Origin: Methylobacterium segetis
Lineage (GTDB): Bacteria; Pseudomonadota; Alphaproteobacteria; Rhizobiales; Beijerinckiaceae
Direction: 5' to 3'
Length of the DNA: 64,000 bases
Assembly: GCF_004348265.1 (NCBI RefSeq)
Contig: NZ_SMNT01000005.1
Coordinates: forward strand, 28,978 to 92,977
Made by a program: the position numbers and the translations under genes. Within the stretch, counting starts at the first letter, position 1, and every line of letters starts with the position of its first letter. The notes under the pieces are model-generated. The model ran no database searches and was not told the origin of the DNA. It saw only the letters and a list, made by a program, of their open reading frames with translations. This document shows positions 26,915 through 36,805 of this stretch, one piece after another.

Positions 26915-28306
26915 TCAGCCGCCGAACAGGCGGCGGAGGGTTGCCAGGAAGCCGCGGGGCTCCGTCGTCTCGCTGGCCGGCGCGGAGGCGCTGCCACCGT
27001 GCGAGCGCGGTGCCTGAACGAGCCCGAGGGCCGCCGTGTCGGTGCTCTCGCGATCGATCAGGATCAGGCTGCCCGTGTCGCGGTTCTCGACGTAGGGGTC
27101 GAAGGCAACTGCGCGGTCGAGCGTCAGGGTCACGTCGGCGATGTCGTTGGCCGCGAGCCGCTCGGCCGGGCCTGGGCGCCCCGTCTCCGGATCGATGCGG
27201 GTGCGGATCGCGCTCACCGTGGCGTTCACGGTCACCGTGCCGATCTTGGCGAGGAGCGTCGATCCGGGTCGGAGCTCCGTCTCGGCCGCCCAGAACAGGC
27301 GGGTATCGAGAGTGTCGGAGACCTGGAGCGGCGCATTCGCCGCCGCGATGACGGCCCCGCGGGAGGCGTCCACCTCGTCCGAGAGGACCAGCGTCACCGA
27401 CTGGCCCTCAACCGCTTCCGCAAGGTCTCCGTCGGCCGTGGCGATGCGAGCGATCGTGGTGGAACGGCCAGAGGGCGCGACGGTGACGCGGTCGCCGGGG
27501 CGCACACGCCCGCTGGCGACCAGCCCCGAGAAGCCGCGGAACTCGGAGTTCGGGCGGTTCACCCACTGCACGGCCATGCGGAACGGGGCGGCCTGCGCCT
27601 CCTCGTGCACCGGCACCTCTTCCAGATACTGAAGGAGCGGCCCGCCGGTGTACCAAGCGGCGGCGGTGCCCGGCAGCACGACGTTGTCGCCGTTCTTGGC
27701 CGAGAGCGGGATCGCGCGGACCTCCGCGAAGCCGAAGGTCGCCGTGAAGGCGTTGAAGCCCGCGAGGATCGCCTCGAACTTGTCCTGCGACCAGCCGACG
27801 AGATCCATCTTGTTGACGGCGAGCACGACCCGCCTGATGCCGAGCATCGAGACGAGGAGCGCGTGGCGCCGCGTCTGGCGGGTGAGGCCCTGGCGGGCAT
27901 CGACGAGGATCACGGCCACGTCCGCCGTCGAGGCGCCGGTGGCCATGTTGCGGGTGTACTGCTCGTGGCCGGGCGTGTCGGCGACGATGAAGGAGCGCTT
28001 GTCGGTCGAGAAGAAGCGATAGGCGACGTCGATCGTGATGCCCTGCTCGCGCTCGGCCTGGAGGCCGTCCACGAGGAGCGCGAGATCGACCTCGGCGCCC
28101 TGCGTGCCGTGCTTGCGCGAATCCCGCTGAAGGGCGGTGATCTGGTCGTCGAAGATCTGCTTGGTGTCGTGCAGGAGGCGCCCGATCAGGGTCGACTTGC
28201 CGTCGTCGACCGAGCCGCAGGCGATGAAGCGCAGGACTTCCTTGCTCTGGTGCGCGGTGAGAAACGCCTCGTAGCCGAACGCCTCGGGCGACTGATGGAT
28301 CGTCAT
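26915..28306 (-). CDS. cysN: Sulfate adenylyltransferase large (GTPase) subunit
   Basis: 463 residues; with CysD forms APS from sulfate and ATP, driven by GTP hydrolysis. EF-Tu-like G motifs: GSVDDGKS (31-38), DTPGH (110-114) and NKMD (165-168), then beta-barrel domains. The APS kinase extension of NodQ/CysNC forms is absent: the chain ends after a short TTEPRGFLATLRRLFGG tail. A separate cysC is not in the window. The start overlaps the stop of cysD. Confidence 0.96.
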   Translation of the reverse strand: MTIHQSPEAFGYEAFLTAHQSKEVLRFIACGSVDDGKSTLIGRLLHDTKQIFDDQITALQRDSRKHGTQGAEVDLALLVDGLQAEREQGITIDVAYRFFSTDKRSFIVADTPGHEQYTRNMATGASTADVAVILVDARQGLTRQTRRHALLVSMLGIRRVVLAVNKMDLVGWSQDKFEAILAGFNAFTATFGFAEVRAIPLSAKNGDNVVLPGTAAAWYTGGPLLQYLEEVPVHEEAQAAPFRMAVQWVNRPNSEFRGFSGLVASGRVRPGDRVTVAPSGRSTTIARIATADGDLAEAVEGQSVTLVLSDEVDASRGAVIAAANAPLQVSDTLDTRLFWAAETELRPGSTLLAKIGTVTVNATVSAIRTRIDPETGRPGPAERLAANDIADVTLTLDRAVAFDPYVENRDTGSLILIDRESTDTAALGLVQAPRSHGGSASAPASETTEPRGFLATLRRLFGG

Positions 28307-29247
28307 CAGAAATAGCCCTCCTGCTTCTTACGCTCCATGGCGCCGGCGCCGTCCTTGTCGATCACCCGGCCCTGCCGCTCGGACGTGCGGGCGGCGAGCG
28401 TCTCGCCGATGATCTCGGGCAGGGTCGCGGCGGGGCTCTCGAAAGCGCCGGTGAGCGGATAATCGCCGAGCGTCCTGAAGCGCACCTGGAGATGGCGCGG
28501 GGTCTCGCCGGGCTCGAGGGGCAGGCGCTCGTCATCCACCATGATGAGCTGTCCCTCCCGCTCGACGACAGGGCGCTCCTTGGCGAAGTAGAGCGGGACG
28601 ATCGGGATCTGCTCCTGCTCGATGTAGAGCCAGATATCGAGCTCGGTCCAGTTCGAGAGCGGGAAGACGCGCAGGGATTCGCCGCGCTTCTTCTTCAGGT
28701 TGTAGAGGTGCCAGGGCTCCGCGCGCTGGCGCTTCGGGTCCCAGCGGTGCTGAGGCGTCCGCAGCGAGACGATGCGCTCCTTGGCGCGGGACGCCTCCTC
28801 GTCGCGGCGGGCGCCGCCGAAGGCCGCGTCGAACTTGTGCTTGTCGAGCGCCTGACGCAGGGCCTGCGTCTTCATCACGTCGGTGTGCACCTCGGAGCCG
28901 TGGCTGATCGGGCCGATGCCCTTGGCGAGGCCCTCCTGGTTCGTGTGCACGATCAGCTCGGCGCCGATCTCCGCGGCGCGCCGGTCCCGGAAGGCGATCA
29001 TCTCGCGGAATTTCCAGGTCGTGTCGATGTGCATCAAGGGGAACGGCAGGCGCCCCGGCGCGAAGGCCTTCAGCGCCAGATGCAGCAGGACCGAGGAATC
29101 CTTGCCGATCGAGTAGAGCATCACCGGGTTCTCGGTCTCGGCGACCGTCTCCCGCATGATGTGGATGCTCTCGGCCTCCAGGCGCTGGAGGTGGGTCAGG
29201 CGACCGGGTCCGAGCCGTGCGGCCGTGGTCGCGGGGGCGGCGCTCAT
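28306..29247 (-). CDS. cysD: Sulfate adenylyltransferase small (ATP pyrophosphatase) subunit
   Basis: 313 residues. PP-loop ATP pyrophosphatase with SIGKDS at 46-51, followed by [20 protein letters not shown]; also [18 protein letters not shown] and [18 protein letters not shown]. The ATG (29245-29247) overlaps the cysH stop. Its stop overlaps the cysN start, so cysHDN is one coupled operon transcribed leftward. Confidence 0.97.
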   Translation of the reverse strand: MSAAPATTAARLGPGRLTHLQRLEAESIHIMRETVAETENPVMLYSIGKDSSVLLHLALKAFAPGRLPFPLMHIDTTWKFREMIAFRDRRAAEIGAELIVHTNQEGLAKGIGPISHGSEVHTDVMKTQALRQALDKHKFDAAFGGARRDEEASRAKERIVSLRTPQHRWDPKRQRAEPWHLYNLKKKRGESLRVFPLSNWTELDIWLYIEQEQIPIVPLYFAKERPVVEREGQLIMVDDERLPLEPGETPRHLQVRFRTLGDYPLTGAFESPAATLPEIIGETLAARTSERQGRVIDKDGAGAMERKKQEGYF

Positions 29248-30038
29248 CGGGCCATCTCCGGTGTCTTGAGGTTCGTGGTTTCGAAGGCGGCCGCTTCCTG
29301 GCCGGGCTGCACGCTCGCCTCGGGGACGTGCACGTGCAGGCCGCACTCCTTCTTGGATTCCTGCTCCCACCACCAGCGGCCGGCGCGCTCGGGCTCTCCG
29401 ACGCGCACCGCCCGGGTGCAGGGGGCGCAGCCGATCGAGGGGAAGCCCCGATCGTGCAGGACGTTGTAGGGGATGAAATTGTCACGCACGAACGCGTCGA
29501 CGTCCGCCCGCGTCCAGTCGGCGAGCGGGTTCACCTTGATCAGCCCGCGCGCCTCGTCGGCCTCGGCGAGGGGCGTGTCGGCGCGGTTGGCCGACTGACC
29601 GGCGCGCAGGCCCGTGAACCAGATGTCGGCCCCCGCGAGCGCCCGCGCCAGGGGCTCGACCTTGCGGAAGCCGCAGCATGCCTGCCTTGCGGCCACCGAA
29701 TGGCGAAAACCGTTGATGCCCTCCTCCCGGACGAATCGTTCCTCGGCCTCACGCTCCGGCGCGTAGGCGCGGATGCGGATGCCGTAGGCCGATTCGGTCT
29801 CGGCCCAGACGTCGTAGGTCTCGGGAAAGAGGCGGCCCGTGTCGAGGGTGACGATCTCCGTGCGGGATCTCGCCATAGCCAGCGCATGCGTCAGCGCCTG
29901 ATCCTCGATGCCGAGGCTCGTGGTGAAGACGAGGCGGCCGGGCACCCTGCGCTCGACGAGCGCGATGCGCCCGGCGAGGTCGAGGCCGGCCAGCGCCGCA
30001 GACAGCTCGTCCGCAGCCAGAGCGAGTTCGCGAGTCAT
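29244..30038 (-). CDS. cysH: Phosphoadenylyl-/adenylyl-sulfate reductase
   Basis: 264 residues. It reduces activated sulfate to sulfite. The Fe-S motif of the APS-reductase class is present: CC at 121-122 and C204-x2-C207 (GCAPC), with the catalytic cysteine at C232 in KKECGLHVH. This predicts a [4Fe-4S] enzyme using APS, consistent with the lack of an APS kinase in CysN and in the window. The start [16 protein letters not shown] is at 30038; the upstream frame is non-homologous. Confidence 0.95.
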   Translation of the reverse strand: MTRELALAADELSAALAGLDLAGRIALVERRVPGRLVFTTSLGIEDQALTHALAMARSRTEIVTLDTGRLFPETYDVWAETESAYGIRIRAYAPEREAEERFVREEGINGFRHSVAARQACCGFRKVEPLARALAGADIWFTGLRAGQSANRADTPLAEADEARGLIKVNPLADWTRADVDAFVRDNFIPYNVLHDRGFPSIGCAPCTRAVRVGEPERAGRWWWEQESKKECGLHVHVPEASVQPGQEAAAFETTNLKTPEMAR

Positions 30039-30088
30039 GGGCAATTGATCGGGTATCTGTGGGTACCTTCTTGTCCGGCCCCTGAAAT

Positions 30089-30104
30089 GTTCGCTATAAC
30101 GAAC
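30089..30104. promoter_or_regulatory. Palindrome in the cysH-lrp divergent region
   Basis: GTTCG, six-base spacer CTATAA, CGAAC. The arms are perfectly complementary and lie 51 bases upstream of the cysH start codon and about 170 bases upstream of the Lrp gene. The spacer and flanks are AT-rich against a GC-rich background. It could be an operator for cysHDN or for the regulator itself; the binding protein is not known. Confidence 0.5.
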
Positions 30105-30276
30105 GGTGTCAAGGCTGGAGCCGTGTCCCGGGCCGGTCTTGCACCGCAGTAGGAAGCCCGACGGCAACCGAGGCGGGTGCCGACAGGTTGCCTGGTCGAG
30201 GAAGATCCTTCTCATACCAGGCTCACATCCGTGCGAGCGCGCACCTGCCTTCGTTCACGAGCAAGAGAGGTCCGGC

Positions 30277-30780
30277 TTGGATTCGATCGACCTGAAGATC
30301 CTCGCGCTTCTGCAGCAGGACGCCACGCTCTCCATCGCCGCCATCGGCGAGAAGGTGGGCCTCTCCCAGACCCCGTGCTGGAAGCGGATCCAGCGGCTTG
30401 AGGCGGACGGCGTGATCGACCGGCGGGTGGCCGTGCTCGACCCCGTCAAGCTCGGGCTCGGCCTGACCGTTTTCGTCTCGATCGAGACGGCGGATCACTC
30501 GAAGGAGTGGCTCGACCGATTCGCCTCGACCGTCGCGGCGATGCCGGAGGTGCTCGAGTTCTATCGAATGGCGGGCGACGTGGACTACATGCTGCGGGTC
30601 GTGGTCGCCGACATGCGTGCCTACGACACGTTCTACAAGCAGCTCATCGCGACGCTGCCTCTCAAGAACGTGACATCGCGATTTGCCATGGAGAAGGTGA
30701 AGTCGACGACGGCCCTCCCGCTTCCGGCACCGCCGACCAACACCCGCCACGTGCCGGTCCTGGCACTGGCCGGAGAATAA
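30277..30780 (+). CDS. Lrp/AsnC-family transcriptional regulator
   Basis: 167 residues. N-terminal winged helix-turn-helix ([40 protein letters not shown]) and C-terminal RAM ligand-binding domain ([40 protein letters not shown]). Start is TTG at 30277, set by AGAGAGG about nine bases upstream. It sits between divergent cysHDN and cysJI, so it plausibly senses an amino acid such as cysteine and controls one or both. Lrp-type cysteine regulators (DecR/CuyR type) are known elsewhere; the link here is inference from position. Confidence 0.88.
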   Translation: MDSIDLKILALLQQDATLSIAAIGEKVGLSQTPCWKRIQRLEADGVIDRRVAVLDPVKLGLGLTVFVSIETADHSKEWLDRFASTVAAMPEVLEFYRMAGDVDYMLRVVVADMRAYDTFYKQLIATLPLKNVTSRFAMEKVKSTTALPLPAPPTNTRHVPVLALAGE

Positions 30781-30889
30781 GCTTCTCTTTTGCGTCGCAA
30801 CAGCGAATGGCTCTTCTACCGCGAGGTCGTTCTGTAAAACGGACATTCCCCGTTGACAGAAGCCGTCGCGCAGACGACATGGTCTCTTG

Positions 30890-32656
30890 ATGTCCCGACA
30901 AGCACTCCTCCCCCGCACCGCACCGTTCGGCGATACCGAGCGGGCCAGCCTCGACTCCGTGCTGGGGACGGCGACACCGATCCAGCGGGCATGGCTCGCG
31001 GGCTTCCTCGCCGGCCTCGACGCGGCAGGGGGCCAGCCCGCGTCGGCGCCCGCCGCGCCTCCCAAGGCTGCCGAGCCGCTCGCCATCGTCTATGCAAGCG
31101 AGTCCGGCAATTCGGAGAAGCTCGCCGGCGATGTGGCGAAGCTCGCCCGCAAGAGCGGCTTCAAGCCCAAGGTGATCGACTTCGCGGATCTCGAGTTGGC
31201 GAACCTCGCCAAGGAGAAGCGCATCGTGGCGATCGCCGCGACCTGGGGCGAGGGCGAGCCTCCGGCCCGGGCCGTGCGGGCCTACAACGAGTTGATGGGC
31301 GACGGCGCGCCGCGTCTCGACGGGGCCGAGTTCAGCGTGCTGGCGCTCGGCGACACGAGCTATGCCGAGTTCTGCGCCATCGGGAAGGCGCTCGACGAGC
31401 GGTTCGAGGCGCTCGGCGCCAAGCGGGCCTTCGAGCGCGCCGACCTCGACCTCGATTTCGACAAGCCCGCCGCGGAGTGGATCAAGGGCGCCCTCAAGGC
31501 GCTCGCCCCGCCGGCTGCCGCGGCCGACAACGTGGTCGCCGTCGATTTCGCCCGGGGCGGCCACGATGAGGATGCCGAACCGAGCCGCGACCCGGTCGTG
31601 GTCGAGGTCGTCGATCATGTGAACTTGAATTCGTCGCGCTCCGACAAGGAGACGATCCACCTCGCGCTCGCCTTCGAGGACGGGGCGCCGGCCTACGAGC
31701 CGGGCGACTCGCTGGAGATCTATCCCGAGAACGACCCGCAGCTCGTCGAGGACATCCTGAAGGCCGCGGGCCTGACGGGCGACGAAGCCCTGCGCCGCGC
31801 CCTCCTCGCCGAACGCGACATCACCACGCTGTCGGCCACCACCGTCGAGCGTTTCGTCAAGGCGACCGGGCACGAGGAGGCGAAGCGCCTGATCGAGAGC
31901 GGGGAGGTTCGCGCCTGGATCGAGGGCCGCCACCTAATCGACCTGATCGAGACCTATCCGGCCAAGCTCACGGCCGAGCACCTGAACGCCGTCACCAGGC
32001 CCCTGCCGCCGCGGGCCTACTCGATCGCATCCTCGCGCAAGGAGGTGGGCGACGAGGTTCATCTCGTGATCGCCGCCGTGCGCTACGAGACCCACGGCCG
32101 GTCCCGGTCCGGCGTCGCCTCGGTTCACGTGGCCGACCGGATCCGGAACGGGGCCAAGCTCCGCGTGAAGCTGAAGCCGAACCGCCACTTCCGCCTGCCG
32201 GCCGATCCCGCCACCGACATCATCATGGTCGGCCCCGGCACCGGCGTCGCCCCCTTCCGCGCCTTCGTGCAGGAGCGCCGCGCCGCCGAGGCGCCCGGCC
32301 GGTCGTGGCTGTTCTTCGGCGACCGCCATTTCACCCACGACTTCCTGTACCAGCTCGAATGGCAGGACGCGCTGGAAGATCGCTCGCTGACGCAGATCGA
32401 CGTGGCCTTCTCGCGCGACCAGCCCGAGAAGATCTACGTGCAGGACCGCCTGTTCGAGCGCCGCAGGGAGCTCGTGGAATGGCTCGATGCGGGCGCCCAC
32501 CTCTACGTCTGCGGCGATGCGAAGAACATGGCCAAGGACGTGCGGGCGGCCGTCGTCAGGTCCTACGCCGACGTGAAGGGCCTCTCGGATGCCGAGGCCG
32601 AGGCTGCCGTCGCGGGCCTGGAGCGGGCGCACCGCTATCAGCAGGACGTTTACTGA
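30890..32656 (+). CDS. cysJ: Sulfite reductase flavoprotein subunit
   Basis: 588 residues. Flavodoxin-like FMN domain (YASESGNSEKLAGDVAKLA, about 64-205), FAD domain with RAYSIASSRKEVGDEVHL, and NADPH domain with VGPGTGVAPFRAFVQERR, ending in the family-typical KNMAKDVRAAV...DVY. Supplies electrons from NADPH to the hemoprotein next door. ATG at 30890 is preceded in frame by TTG at 30887. The Lrp gene ends 109 bp upstream. Confidence 0.94.
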   Translation: MSRQALLPRTAPFGDTERASLDSVLGTATPIQRAWLAGFLAGLDAAGGQPASAPAAPPKAAEPLAIVYASESGNSEKLAGDVAKLARKSGFKPKVIDFADLELANLAKEKRIVAIAATWGEGEPPARAVRAYNELMGDGAPRLDGAEFSVLALGDTSYAEFCAIGKALDERFEALGAKRAFERADLDLDFDKPAAEWIKGALKALAPPAAAADNVVAVDFARGGHDEDAEPSRDPVVVEVVDHVNLNSSRSDKETIHLALAFEDGAPAYEPGDSLEIYPENDPQLVEDILKAAGLTGDEALRRALLAERDITTLSATTVERFVKATGHEEAKRLIESGEVRAWIEGRHLIDLIETYPAKLTAEHLNAVTRPLPPRAYSIASSRKEVGDEVHLVIAAVRYETHGRSRSGVASVHVADRIRNGAKLRVKLKPNRHFRLPADPATDIIMVGPGTGVAPFRAFVQERRAAEAPGRSWLFFGDRHFTHDFLYQLEWQDALEDRSLTQIDVAFSRDQPEKIYVQDRLFERRRELVEWLDAGAHLYVCGDAKNMAKDVRAAVVRSYADVKGLSDAEAEAAVAGLERAHRYQQDVY

Positions 32657-32807
32657 CCCGCTGCCGCCGGGATTTCCCCTCCCCTCGCGGGGACGGGCCT
32701 CAGGGGTCGAGGACGTTCCGCACAGAGCGATGCGGTCCTCTCGATCCCTCCCCACCTCCTCCCTCCTCCCCACGAGCGGGCGGAGACGCTATCACCGGAC
32801 CGCCGCC
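32657..32807. repeat. C-rich spacer between cysJ and cysI
   Basis: 151 bases with repeated pyrimidine blocks (cccctccc, ccctccccacc, ctccctcctcccc) and short hairpins such as cccctcgcgggg near 32684. Similar C-rich hairpin-forming stretches occur at 34624 and 44397. It looks like a dispersed intergenic repeat that lies inside an otherwise logical cysJ-cysI operon. No coding capacity seen. Confidence 0.4.
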
Positions 32808-34610
32808 ATGACCGACCGCAAGCCTTCCTCCGAGCGGGTCTACGAGACGCCGCCGACCGACCGGCCCATCTCCGAGGCGGAGGCCGCGCGGACGGCCGGG
32901 CTTGCCCATAACGAGCACATCAAGATCGCGAGCGGCTATCTCCGCGGCACCCTGGCCGACGGGCTTCTCAAGCACGCCACCGGCGCCATCTCGGAAGATG
33001 ACGGTCAGCTCGTGAAGTTCCACGGGATGTACCTGCAGGACGACCGGGACCTCCGGCCCGAGCGCACCAAGAAGAAGCTCGACAAGGCCTACAGCTTCAT
33101 GATCCGGCTCCGCATCGCGGGCGGCGTCGTGACCCCGAAGCAGTGGCTGATCCTCGACAACATCGCCACCACCTACGCCAACGGCACGCTGCGGGCGACG
33201 ACGCGGCAGACCTTCCAGTATCACGGCGTCATCAAGTCGAACCTGAAGCGGACGATGGCCGGCATCGACGCGGCGCTCCTCGACACGATCGCCGCCTGCG
33301 GCGACGTGAACCGCAATGTGATGGCGGCGACGAACCCGGCGCAGACCGGCGCGCACAAGGCCGCCTACGACCTTGCCAAGACCATCTCGGATTCGCTCCT
33401 TCCCAAGACGAACGCGTGGCGCGAGATCTGGCTCGACGGCGAGCGGGTGATCGGCGGCGAGGATGCGGCGGAGGTCGAGCCGATCTACGGCAAGACCTAC
33501 CTGCCGCGGAAGTTCAAGACCGTGATCGCCGTGCCGCCCTCGAACGAGGTCGACATCTTCGCCCACGATCTCGGCTTCATCGCGATCCTCGACAAGAAGG
33601 GCAAGGTGACGGGCTGGAACGTCACCGTCGGCGGCGGCATGGGCATGACCCACGGCGAGACCGACACCTTCCCGCGCACGGCCGACGTGATGCTGTTCTG
33701 CGAGCCTGCCGACGCCCTGAAGGTGGCCGAAGCGGTGATGACGGTCCAGCGAGACTGGGGCAACCGCAAGAGCCGCAAGAACGCGCGCCTGAAGTACACG
33801 ATCGAGCGCTACGGCCTCGCGGCTTTCCGCGCGGAGGTGGAGAAGCGCGTCGGCAAGAAGCTCGCCGATCCGAAGCCCTTCAAGTTCGAGAGCAACGGCG
33901 ACCGCTACGGCTGGGTCGAAGGCGAGGACGGGCGCCACCACCTCACCCTCTTCGTGCCCTCCGGCCGCGTGAAGGACATCGAGGGCGGCCCGCAATTCCT
34001 GTCGGGCCTGCGCCGCATCGCCGAGGTGCACGAGGGCGATTTCCGGCTGACCGGAAACCAGAACGTGATCATCGCGAACGTCCCGGCGGCCAAGCGGGCC
34101 GAGATCGACGCGCTCGTCGAGGAATACGGCCTGACGAAGGGCGCGGGCGCCCTGCGCCGGAACAGCATGGCCTGCGTCGCGCTGCCGACCTGCGGCCTCG
34201 CCCTCGCCGAGAGCGAGCGCTACCTGCCCGACCTCATCACCGAGCTCGAGGAGAGCCTCGCCCGCCACGGCTTGGCGGAGGACGAGATCACCATCCGCAT
34301 GACGGGCTGCCCGAACGGCTGCGCCCGCCCGTTCATCGCCGAGATCGGCCTCGTGGGCCGCGGGCCCGAGCGCTACCACCTGTATCTCGGCGCCGCCTTC
34401 GACGGGTCTCGCCTCGGCAAGCTCTACGCCGAGGACGTGACGGCGGCCGAGATCCGTCCGACGCTCGAGCCGCTCTTCGCGGCCTATGCGAAGGAACGCA
34501 CGACAGGCGAGCGCTTCGGCGACTACCTGATCCGCGCTGGCTACGTGGCCCGCACGATCAACGGTCCGGACTTCCACGAGCAGACCGGATCGCTGAAGAG
34601 CGCAGCCTGA
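32808..34610 (+). CDS. cysI: Sulfite reductase hemoprotein subunit
   Basis: 600 residues. Six-electron reduction of sulfite to sulfide at a siroheme-[4Fe-4S] centre. The ligating cysteines are C456-x5-C462 (CVALPTC) and C501-x3-C505 (GCPNGC). RATTRQTFQYHGV and GGGMGMTHGETDTFPR are conserved substrate/siroheme regions. Starts at MTDRKPSSERVYETPPTDRP, the only family-like start; the ribosome site is weak. Works with CysJ. Confidence 0.96.
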   Translation: MTDRKPSSERVYETPPTDRPISEAEAARTAGLAHNEHIKIASGYLRGTLADGLLKHATGAISEDDGQLVKFHGMYLQDDRDLRPERTKKKLDKAYSFMIRLRIAGGVVTPKQWLILDNIATTYANGTLRATTRQTFQYHGVIKSNLKRTMAGIDAALLDTIAACGDVNRNVMAATNPAQTGAHKAAYDLAKTISDSLLPKTNAWREIWLDGERVIGGEDAAEVEPIYGKTYLPRKFKTVIAVPPSNEVDIFAHDLGFIAILDKKGKVTGWNVTVGGGMGMTHGETDTFPRTADVMLFCEPADALKVAEAVMTVQRDWGNRKSRKNARLKYTIERYGLAAFRAEVEKRVGKKLADPKPFKFESNGDRYGWVEGEDGRHHLTLFVPSGRVKDIEGGPQFLSGLRRIAEVHEGDFRLTGNQNVIIANVPAAKRAEIDALVEEYGLTKGAGALRRNSMACVALPTCGLALAESERYLPDLITELEESLARHGLAEDEITIRMTGCPNGCARPFIAEIGLVGRGPERYHLYLGAAFDGSRLGKLYAEDVTAAEIRPTLEPLFAAYAKERTTGERFGDYLIRAGYVARTINGPDFHEQTGSLKSAA

Positions 34611-34623
34611 CGCTCACCCCTCG

Positions 34624-34643
34624 CCTGCCCCCTCGGGGGCAGG
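34624..34643 (+). terminator. GC hairpin after cysI
   Basis: CCTGCCCCC-TC-GGGGGCAGG inverted repeat, 14 bases after the cysI stop. There is no T-run, so it may be a dispersed repeat or an mRNA-stabilising hairpin instead of an intrinsic terminator. Confidence 0.4.
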
Positions 34644-34794
34644 TCACCGTGCCCGAAAGGCCCGATGCAAGCTCGGCAGTAGAGGCAGCCGCCGCAACTG
34701 CCGAGCTTCAGTTCGCGCACGCGAAAATGCTTGGCGCTCCGTGAACCGTTGCTTGAGCCGGCCGTTGTCAGCTTGAGTTCGCTGGGAGGGGCAC

Positions 34795-34992
34795 ATGGCC
34801 AAGCACGAGATCCTCGGCTTTTTCGAGCATCGCCGGGACGGCGCCTGGGTCTGCGTGAAGCCGTTCACGCTGACGACGAAGAGCGCCAGCGTCGACATTC
34901 GGCAGGGCATGCGCTTCGATTACGGCAAGCGCGTCGGCGGGGTCGACCTCGCGGAATACCTCGAACAGCTCGGGTCGCAATTCGGCTCCTGA
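34795..34992 (+). CDS. Small conserved hypothetical protein
   Basis: 65 residues starting MAKHEILGFFEHRRDGAWVC, beta-strand-rich then helical (GGVDLAEYLEQLGSQFG). A strong GGGAGGGG lies seven to eleven bases upstream of the ATG. Composition is normal. Family not recognised. Confidence 0.7.
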   Translation: MAKHEILGFFEHRRDGAWVCVKPFTLTTKSASVDIRQGMRFDYGKRVGGVDLAEYLEQLGSQFGS

Positions 34993-35056
34993 GCCGTCGG
35001 CGCGGTACGGAGGCTGATCAGGTCGGCCCTCGCGGGACGCGCGGCCTTCACGTCTG

Positions 35057-36805
35057 TCAGAAACGGTAAGCCGTACGGCAGGCGCCCCAGTGGCGTCCCT
35101 GAACGCGGATCGGCGCGTCCACCTCCCGCACCATCACGATCTGGCCGCCGACCTCGCGCCGGTAGACCTGCACGGTGGCGGGACGCTGCGAGCGCGCGGC
35201 CGTGATGCCGGTTCGATCGTCGAAGATGCGCAGGTTGCGGCTGTTGGCATTGTTCCAGACGGGATCGTCCGGACGCTGGGGTTGGGAGACCCGTCGGTTA
35301 TGCACCGGCACGAATCCGTTACGGTCGGCGACGATGCAGAACAGCATGCTCCCGTCGCGCACCAGTTCGGGCTCCAGGATGGGCGGCAGCAGGCGTTCGA
35401 GCGGCTCGACCGACCCGGTCCGGTATTGCGGAGGGTTCGATCCGGCGACGGGTCGATACTCCGTGTCGAACAGCGCCGAGGGTGCGAGGCGTCCGGCGGC
35501 AATCTCGGCCTCCATCAGTGTGCTGATGCGCTCGGCCAGATCCTGCGCCCGAACGATCAGCGGCCGGTAGGCCGTCTCGATCTCCGACAGCTTCTCCTGA
35601 AGCCGGGCCTGCTCCCCGGGGGCGACCTCGCCGAAAGCGCAATGCAACCCCATCGCGCTCACCGAGACGATAGTCGCCGGCAGAGGGCCAACTCCATCAA
35701 GCCCGAGCACCAACCGGTGACCGACCGGCAGCGCCGCTCCGCCCTCGGGCGCAGCCAGAAGGACGCCGCCCGTGCTGATATCCTGGGTCCGGGTGCGGCG
35801 GCCGTCGCCGAGGTCGACACCGAGATCGGCGGGATAGCGGTCGGCGCGACGCCGGTCTCCGATCTCGCTCTGGCGGATCACCGCCACGAAGCGGCGGCCG
35901 AGACCCGCAGCCTGCTCGGCGGCTTGACCGGAAGCCGCCTCCATCGCGGCAGCCTGCGCATCGAGGGCGACGGTCGCATGGCTCGCTGCACCCGCCTCGA
36001 CATTGACGGCCGCGACGAGATCGGCCGCCTGCGAGGCGCCCGAGGCGACGCCGGCCACGATCGAGGCCTGCTCGTCCGAGATTCCGCGCACCGTGGCGAA
36101 GGCCGGGCGCACCGCGTCGATCGCCTCGGCCACCGACTCGATCGCCGTGCCGGAGGCTGCCGCGCCCTCGCGCAACCGCGCGATCCGGGCACGGACCTCG
36201 TCGGCGGCGCGGGCGGTCTCGACGGACAGGGCCTTCACCTCGTTCGCCACCACCGCGAAGCCGCGGCCCGCCTCGCCCGCGCGCGCGGCCTCAATGGTGG
36301 CATTGAGCGCGAGCAGATTGGTCTGCCGCGCGACGGCCGAGATGGTATCGACGATGCCGGCGATCTCGTTTCCGGCCTGGGCCAGCGCCGCGACGAGCAT
36401 CCGCGCCTCGGTACCGCGCAGGCCCGCGTGGTCGAGATGCGTGCCGGCCTCCGTCATCGCGCCCGCGATCCGGCCTGTGGTGGCCGAGAGACGACCGGTC
36501 GTCTCCGTGAGGCCGCTGCTCGCCCCCGCCGCAGCCTCGGCGGCATGAGCGAGCGCAGCCATCTGCGCGCGGATGCTGGCGAGCCCGGCCTGCATCTGCT
36601 CCACCTCCGATCGCGCCGTGGCGATCGACTGTCCGACGCCTCCGATGGCGGTGAGCACGTCGGCCTCGATCACGTCGAGGACCTCGCTGGCGCCCCGCTC
36701 GGCACCGGCCTTCGACGGGGCCGCCTCCTGCAGAAGATCAGCCTGCGGCTGCATGACCGGCTCTGGTGAGGGCGACGGGCGACGGTAGCGCAGGGAGATC
36801 GGCAT
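35057..36805 (-). CDS. Cytoplasmic methyl-accepting chemotaxis protein with PilZ and C-terminal sensor-like domain
   Basis: 582 residues, no transmembrane segment. N-terminal coiled coil and a complete signalling tip ([40 protein letters not shown]). Residues about 320-410 form a PilZ domain: basic DRRRADRYP followed by [14 protein letters not shown], the RxxxR plus D/NxSxxG signature of cyclic-di-GMP binding. The C-terminal 140 residues ([37 protein letters not shown]) match a sensor-like module seen after the signalling region in other soluble receptors. It may tie motility to cyclic-di-GMP; the first start (GTG 36820) is less likely than ATG 36805. Confidence 0.88.
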   Translation of the reverse strand: MPISLRYRRPSPSPEPVMQPQADLLQEAAPSKAGAERGASEVLDVIEADVLTAIGGVGQSIATARSEVEQMQAGLASIRAQMAALAHAAEAAAGASSGLTETTGRLSATTGRIAGAMTEAGTHLDHAGLRGTEARMLVAALAQAGNEIAGIVDTISAVARQTNLLALNATIEAARAGEAGRGFAVVANEVKALSVETARAADEVRARIARLREGAAASGTAIESVAEAIDAVRPAFATVRGISDEQASIVAGVASGASQAADLVAAVNVEAGAASHATVALDAQAAAMEAASGQAAEQAAGLGRRFVAVIRQSEIGDRRRADRYPADLGVDLGDGRRTRTQDISTGGVLLAAPEGGAALPVGHRLVLGLDGVGPLPATIVSVSAMGLHCAFGEVAPGEQARLQEKLSEIETAYRPLIVRAQDLAERISTLMEAEIAAGRLAPSALFDTEYRPVAGSNPPQYRTGSVEPLERLLPPILEPELVRDGSMLFCIVADRNGFVPVHNRRVSQPQRPDDPVWNNANSRNLRIFDDRTGITAARSQRPATVQVYRREVGGQIVMVREVDAPIRVQGRHWGACRTAYRF

